Part shown: positions 60,001-64,000 of the stretch, piece after piece
Layout of the letters: each line of letters starts with the position of its first letter
Position numbering within the stretch: the stretch's first letter is position 1
Assembly (NCBI GenBank): GCA_963848825.1
Contig: CAWKFA010000002.1
Location: forward strand, 744,001-808,000
Reading direction: 5' to 3'
Origin: CAVVSQ01 sp963848825
Lineage (GTDB): Bacteria > Planctomycetota > Planctomycetia > Gemmatales > Gemmataceae
DNA: 64,000 nt
The notes under the pieces: model-generated
The model's input: the letters and a program-made list of their open reading frames with translations, nothing else
What the model was told of the DNA's origin: nothing
Databases searched by the model: none
Made by a program: the position numbers and the translations under genes

Positions 60001-60435
60001 GGCGACGGGCCAGGCGACGGCCGCATGGTAGCCCGCGCGCGCCGCGAGCGCCATTCTTGGCAGTTGGCTGTCCACGCTTATGTCCGAGATCCAGGTTGGG
60101 GCGCCGCTGCCCCAAACAGCACCCGGCAAGCCTTCCCCCGGCGCCAGAGTTTGCTGAGTGCAGGCGATGGAAAATTCATCACTGTCATTGGCAGGTGAGC
60201 GCCAAACGTCCAGGCAGCGGAGAACGTTGGCCGTACGATCTACTTTCCAAAAAATGCCGAGCGGCCAGCCGAGGCCTTGTCCTAACTCTTGCAGGATTTT
60301 GCTGTAGGCTTCCGCTTGCACGGGGGATTCCGCCAAAACCTGGGCGACTCCTTGTTGGAGGGCCAGATGCTGGTCGGCCAATGTGACTTTGTTACTCAAG
60401 AGACACCCCGCGCGTGCGGCCCGCGTAAGCGCCAT
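57015..60435 (-). CDS. Hybrid histidine kinase (GAF-GAF-PAS-PAS-PAS-HisKA-HATPase-REC-REC), three frameshifts
   Basis: The start is uncertain; Met 60435 is used. Two GAF domains come first (GWPLGIFWKVDR, PGAVWGSG; then VLELQASAGLYTHLD, FAGYPLIVEKRVVGVLAMF), with a frame change near 59730 between them. PAS domains follow (GIFGVDPHGNITFANPAG; then FFWRRDGSRFPVEYRANPV, with changes near 59190 and 58925; then YVNSAFERLTGYSL). HisKA has SMSHELRTPLNAVI with the phospho-His, and HATPase has NLVSNSCKF, DTGIGM and GTGLGLSISK. Two receivers end the protein (VLVIDDDQ, FLDVLMPRMDGW; VLVVEDDE, LLDLMMPQMDGF). No membrane segment is seen, so it senses a cytoplasmic signal. It is coupled to the downstream response regulator. 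Confidence 0.85.
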
Positions 60436-60846
60436 GCGTCGGCGCACACGAGGGAACACAATTTTGGTGGTGATTTTTCAGCAAAGGTTCATCGTCAAGC
60501 GGCCATCGCCCAAAGACTTTAACATAGTTGCGCACCGTCGTGCGCACGGTTCGGGGCCGTGGGTTGGCCAATTCGTCAGGGACCGTCGGCGACGGGCTCT
60601 CCGCGGCGAGCTCGCCCGGTTGGGAAAGGCACGTTTCGCTGAAATTACGTGGAGTATAAAGGGCTTTTCTGGCGGAAATGTTTCGCCAGGACGAATCGAT
60701 CAGCGCGTGGTAGGCACGGATAATTTACCGCCATACCAATGCGCTCGCGATTCTAAAAGGGATTGCTTTCATCTTCAAATTTACCCGCGCCCCTCCAGAG
60801 CATTCTATCAAGTCGCTGCGGTGACGGGGCAAGTGACGAATTGCAG
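60436..60846. other. Intergenic region upstream of the hybrid kinase
   Basis: About 410 bases. Frames here lack codon pattern, ribosome sites or family character. It presumably contains the kinase promoter, but I could not find a convincing -35/-10 pair. Confidence 0.35.
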
Positions 60847-61038
60847 TCAAGGTTTCGGACTACCGGCGTTTTCGGCTTTGTGGTCGGCGGCGACAGCGTT
60901 TTGCGGTTCGCTCGTCTGCTGGGCCTTTTCAGCCTGATACTGGCGGCGCCAGCGGAGTAATGAATTCTTGAATGTGGCCACGGGAATCCGTTCGTCCTGA
61001 GAAGTCTGCATGTTGCGGAACACGGTTGAAGTAGTCAT
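60847..61038 (-). CDS. Small hypothetical protein
   Basis: A 63-residue frame (MTTSTVFRNMQTSQDERIPV ... NSLLRWRRQYQAEKAQQTSEP) with an amphipathic basic helix and an Ala/Lys-rich tail. There is no recognised family. It is kept because the composition looks protein-like, but it could be a chance frame. Confidence 0.3.
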   Translation of the reverse strand: MTTSTVFRNMQTSQDERIPVATFKNSLLRWRRQYQAEKAQQTSEPQNAVAADHKAENAGSPKP

Positions 61039-61198
61039 GAGGTGGTACCGAGTTGTTTCAGTGGATTTCGGTCAGATTGAAGGCCTGAGCCCGTCCCAGG
61101 CGCCGGTTGACCGTTTGTCCGAAAGAACTTCGGTGTGAAAATGCAACTTCCGTACCACAAACACTCAGATGACACAAAGAAGTAAAAAAATGCGGCGT

Positions 61199-61883
61199 TT
61201 ATGGGCGGGATAACTTCCTTTTGGCCAACTCTCGAACAAAGTCCGCGTGTTGTGGGGAAGCGATGCCTTCCTGCAGGCACGCGAGTACACGCCCTAACAG
61301 ACCTTCCCAAAGAGCACCGCTATCCAACCACAGCCCGGGAAAAACGCGGGAGCGATGAACTCCGTCTGCTGCCGGAGGGATTGATTCATACGCGCCACCC
61401 TTCAGAGAGTGCCAGCGTATTTGTTTGTCGCGAAGGATAATGGCCAGATATTCCTGGACGCCGGCCTCCTGGTAAAGATCAAGTTTCTGGTGCAGGTCGT
61501 AAGACGCGCTGGAGTTACATATTTCGACAAGGAGTTCCGGAGGACCAGCGAGATAATCACCGTCTGTTCGCGAGGTGCCGCCGCTTTCAGGGAGGACACG
61601 GAGAAAAAGGTCTGGTTGCGGCGCGTCGTCCAACAAATACAACGTGGTGTTGTGCCCGATCTCCGACCCCGGCGTCGCCATATAGTAGGTGGCCAGCCAG
61701 AGGCCAAGGTGCGCCGTCTTGCACGCCGTGCTGCAGGGACACCGGGGAGGGGAGGTAAACGATGCCTTTGATTAACTCGGCTTTTTTTAGCGCGGCGTTC
61801 GACTCCCAGGCATGCATAAACTCCGCGCGAGTCAGGTTATCGCCTGCGGTGAGTTTTGGGCCGTCAAGTTGCACGGTAGCCAT
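61199..61883 (-). CDS. Uma2 family (DUF820) putative endonuclease, one frameshift
   Basis: The N-terminus (DNLTRAEFMHAWE, KKAELIKGIVYLPSPVSLQHG) and the main part after a frame change near 61735 (ATPGSEIGHNTTLYLLDD, PQPDLFLRVLPESGG, LAGPPELLVEICNSSASYDLHQKLDLYQEAGVQEYLAI) match the Uma2 fold, a PD-(D/E)XK nuclease relative. The acidic residues in QPDL and LVEI and the Lys in HQKLDLY are the presumed active-site triad. It lies 3 bp downstream of an intact paralogue, so the pair is a tandem duplication. Uma2 genes are greatly expanded in planctomycetes and cyanobacteria; their role is unknown. Confidence 0.82.
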
Positions 61884-61886
61884 TTG

Positions 61887-62570
61887 TTACGCTTGAGCGC
61901 CCCTCCTCGCAGCCAACTCTCGCACAAAGTCGCCATGTTCAGCTGAAGCGATGCCCTCGTGCAAACAGGCCATTAGCTGGCCCATATCAGCATTAAAAAG
62001 GCCCGCACTGTGCAACCAAAGACCTGGAAAAACGCGCGACCGATGAACGCCGTCCTCTTCTGGCTGCATGACTTCATATCTAGAATCTTCCAGCGTGTAC
62101 CAGCGAATCTGTTTTTCGCCCAGGACGATGGCGAGGTATTCCTGGACGCCAGCTTCCTCGTAAAGATCGAATTTCTGATGTAGGTCGTAGGCGGCGCTCG
62201 TAAAGCATATTTCCACAAGCAATTCCGGGGGCCCGGACAGGTATTTGCCGACGATGGCTGTCTTGCCGCCACATTCCGGCAGTATACGCAGGTTAATATC
62301 CGGTTGAGGGACATCGGCCAGAAGGAACGTCGTCGCATTATGTTCACTGGCGAGACCCGGGGTGGCGACCATATAGTTAAAGACCCAGCCGCCCACACTG
62401 CTTTCAAATCCACCATGTTCGACCGAAAGGGGCGATGGCATATAAACGACCCCGCGGATCAACTCGGCCCTTTTTATTCTTGGGCTCATTTCCCAAAGGC
62501 GCATGAACTCGTCGCGCGTGAAATTGTCCCCCATCCTCATTGATGGCAGTTCGAGTTCCGCGGTGGCCAT
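61887..62570 (-). CDS. Uma2 family (DUF820) putative endonuclease
   Basis: The intact 227-residue paralogue has the same order of motifs: NFTRDEFMRLWE, KRAELIRGVVYMPSP, PQPDINLRILPECGG, YLSGPPELLVEICFTSAAYDLHQKFDLYEEAGVQEYLAI and a C-terminal GLWLHSAGLF. The conserved Asp (QPDI), Glu (LVEI) and Lys (HQKFDLY) suit a PD-(D/E)XK active site. It is soluble with no signal peptide. It is first in a two-gene unit with the copy downstream, 3 bp apart. Transcription probably starts in the 190 bp between this gene and the rRNA terminator. Confidence 0.88.
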   Translation of the reverse strand: MATAELELPSMRMGDNFTRDEFMRLWEMSPRIKRAELIRGVVYMPSPLSVEHGGFESSVGGWVFNYMVATPGLASEHNATTFLLADVPQPDINLRILPECGGKTAIVGKYLSGPPELLVEICFTSAAYDLHQKFDLYEEAGVQEYLAIVLGEKQIRWYTLEDSRYEVMQPEEDGVHRSRVFPGLWLHSAGLFNADMGQLMACLHEGIASAEHGDFVRELAARRGAQA

Positions 62571-62757
62571 GTTTTGTACCTCCGATACGGGGTCACCACG
62601 TCAAGGGCCCTGCGCCTCACGGTTTTCGCAATCAGTTGCCGGGCCGCCAGCTCATATCCGCAATACGGCATGGCGGAACTGCATCAGTGCGTCGGAACTT
62701 CCTCGGAAGCTGCACGCATCTTAGCAAAGATTTTAGGGATATTGAAGGAAAAAAAAT

Positions 62758-62793
62758 AAAACCCCGCCGGCCGTGAGAGGCCGACGGGGTTTC
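62758..62793 (-). terminator. Intrinsic terminator downstream of the 16S rRNA gene
   Basis: ACCCCGCCGGCC pairs with GGCCGACGGGGT (one G-T pair) around a GTGAGA loop. On the minus strand the stem is followed by TTTTATTTTTTTT. It stands about 95 bp after the 16S 3' end, before any other RNA gene. Confidence 0.8.
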
Positions 62794-62886
62794 TATCTTT
62801 GGATTCGGTAGGCACCTACCAATGCTGGGCTGTGTACATGGATCCTCTCACTCCGTTACCAGAGTGGGAGTTGGATAAATCCTTAG

Positions 62887-64000
<1,114 letters not shown>

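Noticed and set aside
60383..60937. Plus-strand frame of 184 residues before the hybrid kinase
   Set aside because: Arg-rich low-quality sequence, no ribosome site, antisense to the kinase 5' end.
62800..62886. tRNA gene between the 16S 3' end and the terminator
   Set aside because: Only a short hairpin with CACTC and GAGTG arms; no cloverleaf, T-loop or CCA end.

Overview
The window looks like chromosomal DNA of a planctomycete, most probably of the Gemmata/Gemmataceae type. The reasons are a DUF1587/DUF1592/DUF1588/DUF1585 cytochrome-type protein next to a DUF1552 protein, a TIGR03000-type domain, an LEDRCTP motif at the N-terminus of a surface protein, futalosine-pathway menaquinone genes, tandem Uma2 genes, an envelope TolQ/ExbB-like operon with ExbD-like partners, and a 16S rRNA gene that stands alone. 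The last 1.1 kb is the 3' part of that 16S gene on the minus strand. It is followed by a terminator instead of a 23S gene. This is inference from gene content, not a database match.

Layout. 0-3.7 kb: end of an M24 peptidase gene, a palindromic repeat cluster, rsgA, and a frameshifted FGGY sugar kinase. 3.7-8.4 kb: a three-gene minus-strand operon with a TolQ/MotA-like channel protein, a membrane-anchored coiled-coil protein with a Gly/Asn/Gln-rich tail, and an ExbD-like protein. 8.6-12.8 kb: pyrE, a ferredoxin-NADP reductase, a Ser/Thr kinase, a CitG-like protein, and convergent mqnD. 13-18.2 kb: a methyltransferase, a secreted hypothetical protein, a second M24 peptidase and a GAFTGA-type AAA+ regulator. 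18.3-20.7 kb: a secreted NucA-type nuclease with its NuiA-type inhibitor, then a small ribbon-helix-helix-like protein with an HNH nuclease. 20.8-32 kb: rpe, a secreted TIGR03000-methyltransferase fusion, a HEAT-repeat protein, the DUF1592/DUF1552 pair and a secreted AGE-family epimerase. 32-35 kb: a TPR/O-GlcNAc-transferase-like protein behind a structured leader, and a MarR regulator. 35.2-40 kb: a dnaG-rpoD operon from a near-consensus promoter, with a zinc-ribbon coiled-coil protein downstream. 40-46.8 kb: a second GAFTGA regulator, an HTH-plus-receiver protein, queC, a purple-acid-phosphatase-like enzyme and a parallel beta-helix surface protein. 46.8-51.7 kb: mqnA-mqnC coupled to an ABC ATPase, and a TIGR03960-type radical SAM protein. 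51.9-62.6 kb: a PPC-domain secreted protein, a pentapeptide-repeat membrane protein, glgX, a hybrid histidine kinase with a response regulator, and two Uma2 genes.

An overriding feature is the high number of apparent single-base indels. About twenty genes, including the essential rpoD and dnaG, are split between frames. Where I could reconstruct the frame, the change is usually the gain or loss of one base in a short run of identical bases. I read these as sequence or assembly errors and annotate such genes as single coding regions with approximate breakpoints.

The most interesting local systems are the nuclease/inhibitor pair, the TolQ/ExbD-like operon, the dispersed 31-bp-arm palindrome, the tandem minus-strand terminators upstream of mqnA, and the structured leader of the OGT-like gene. 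No CRISPR array, tRNA gene, insertion sequence or phage region was recognised.
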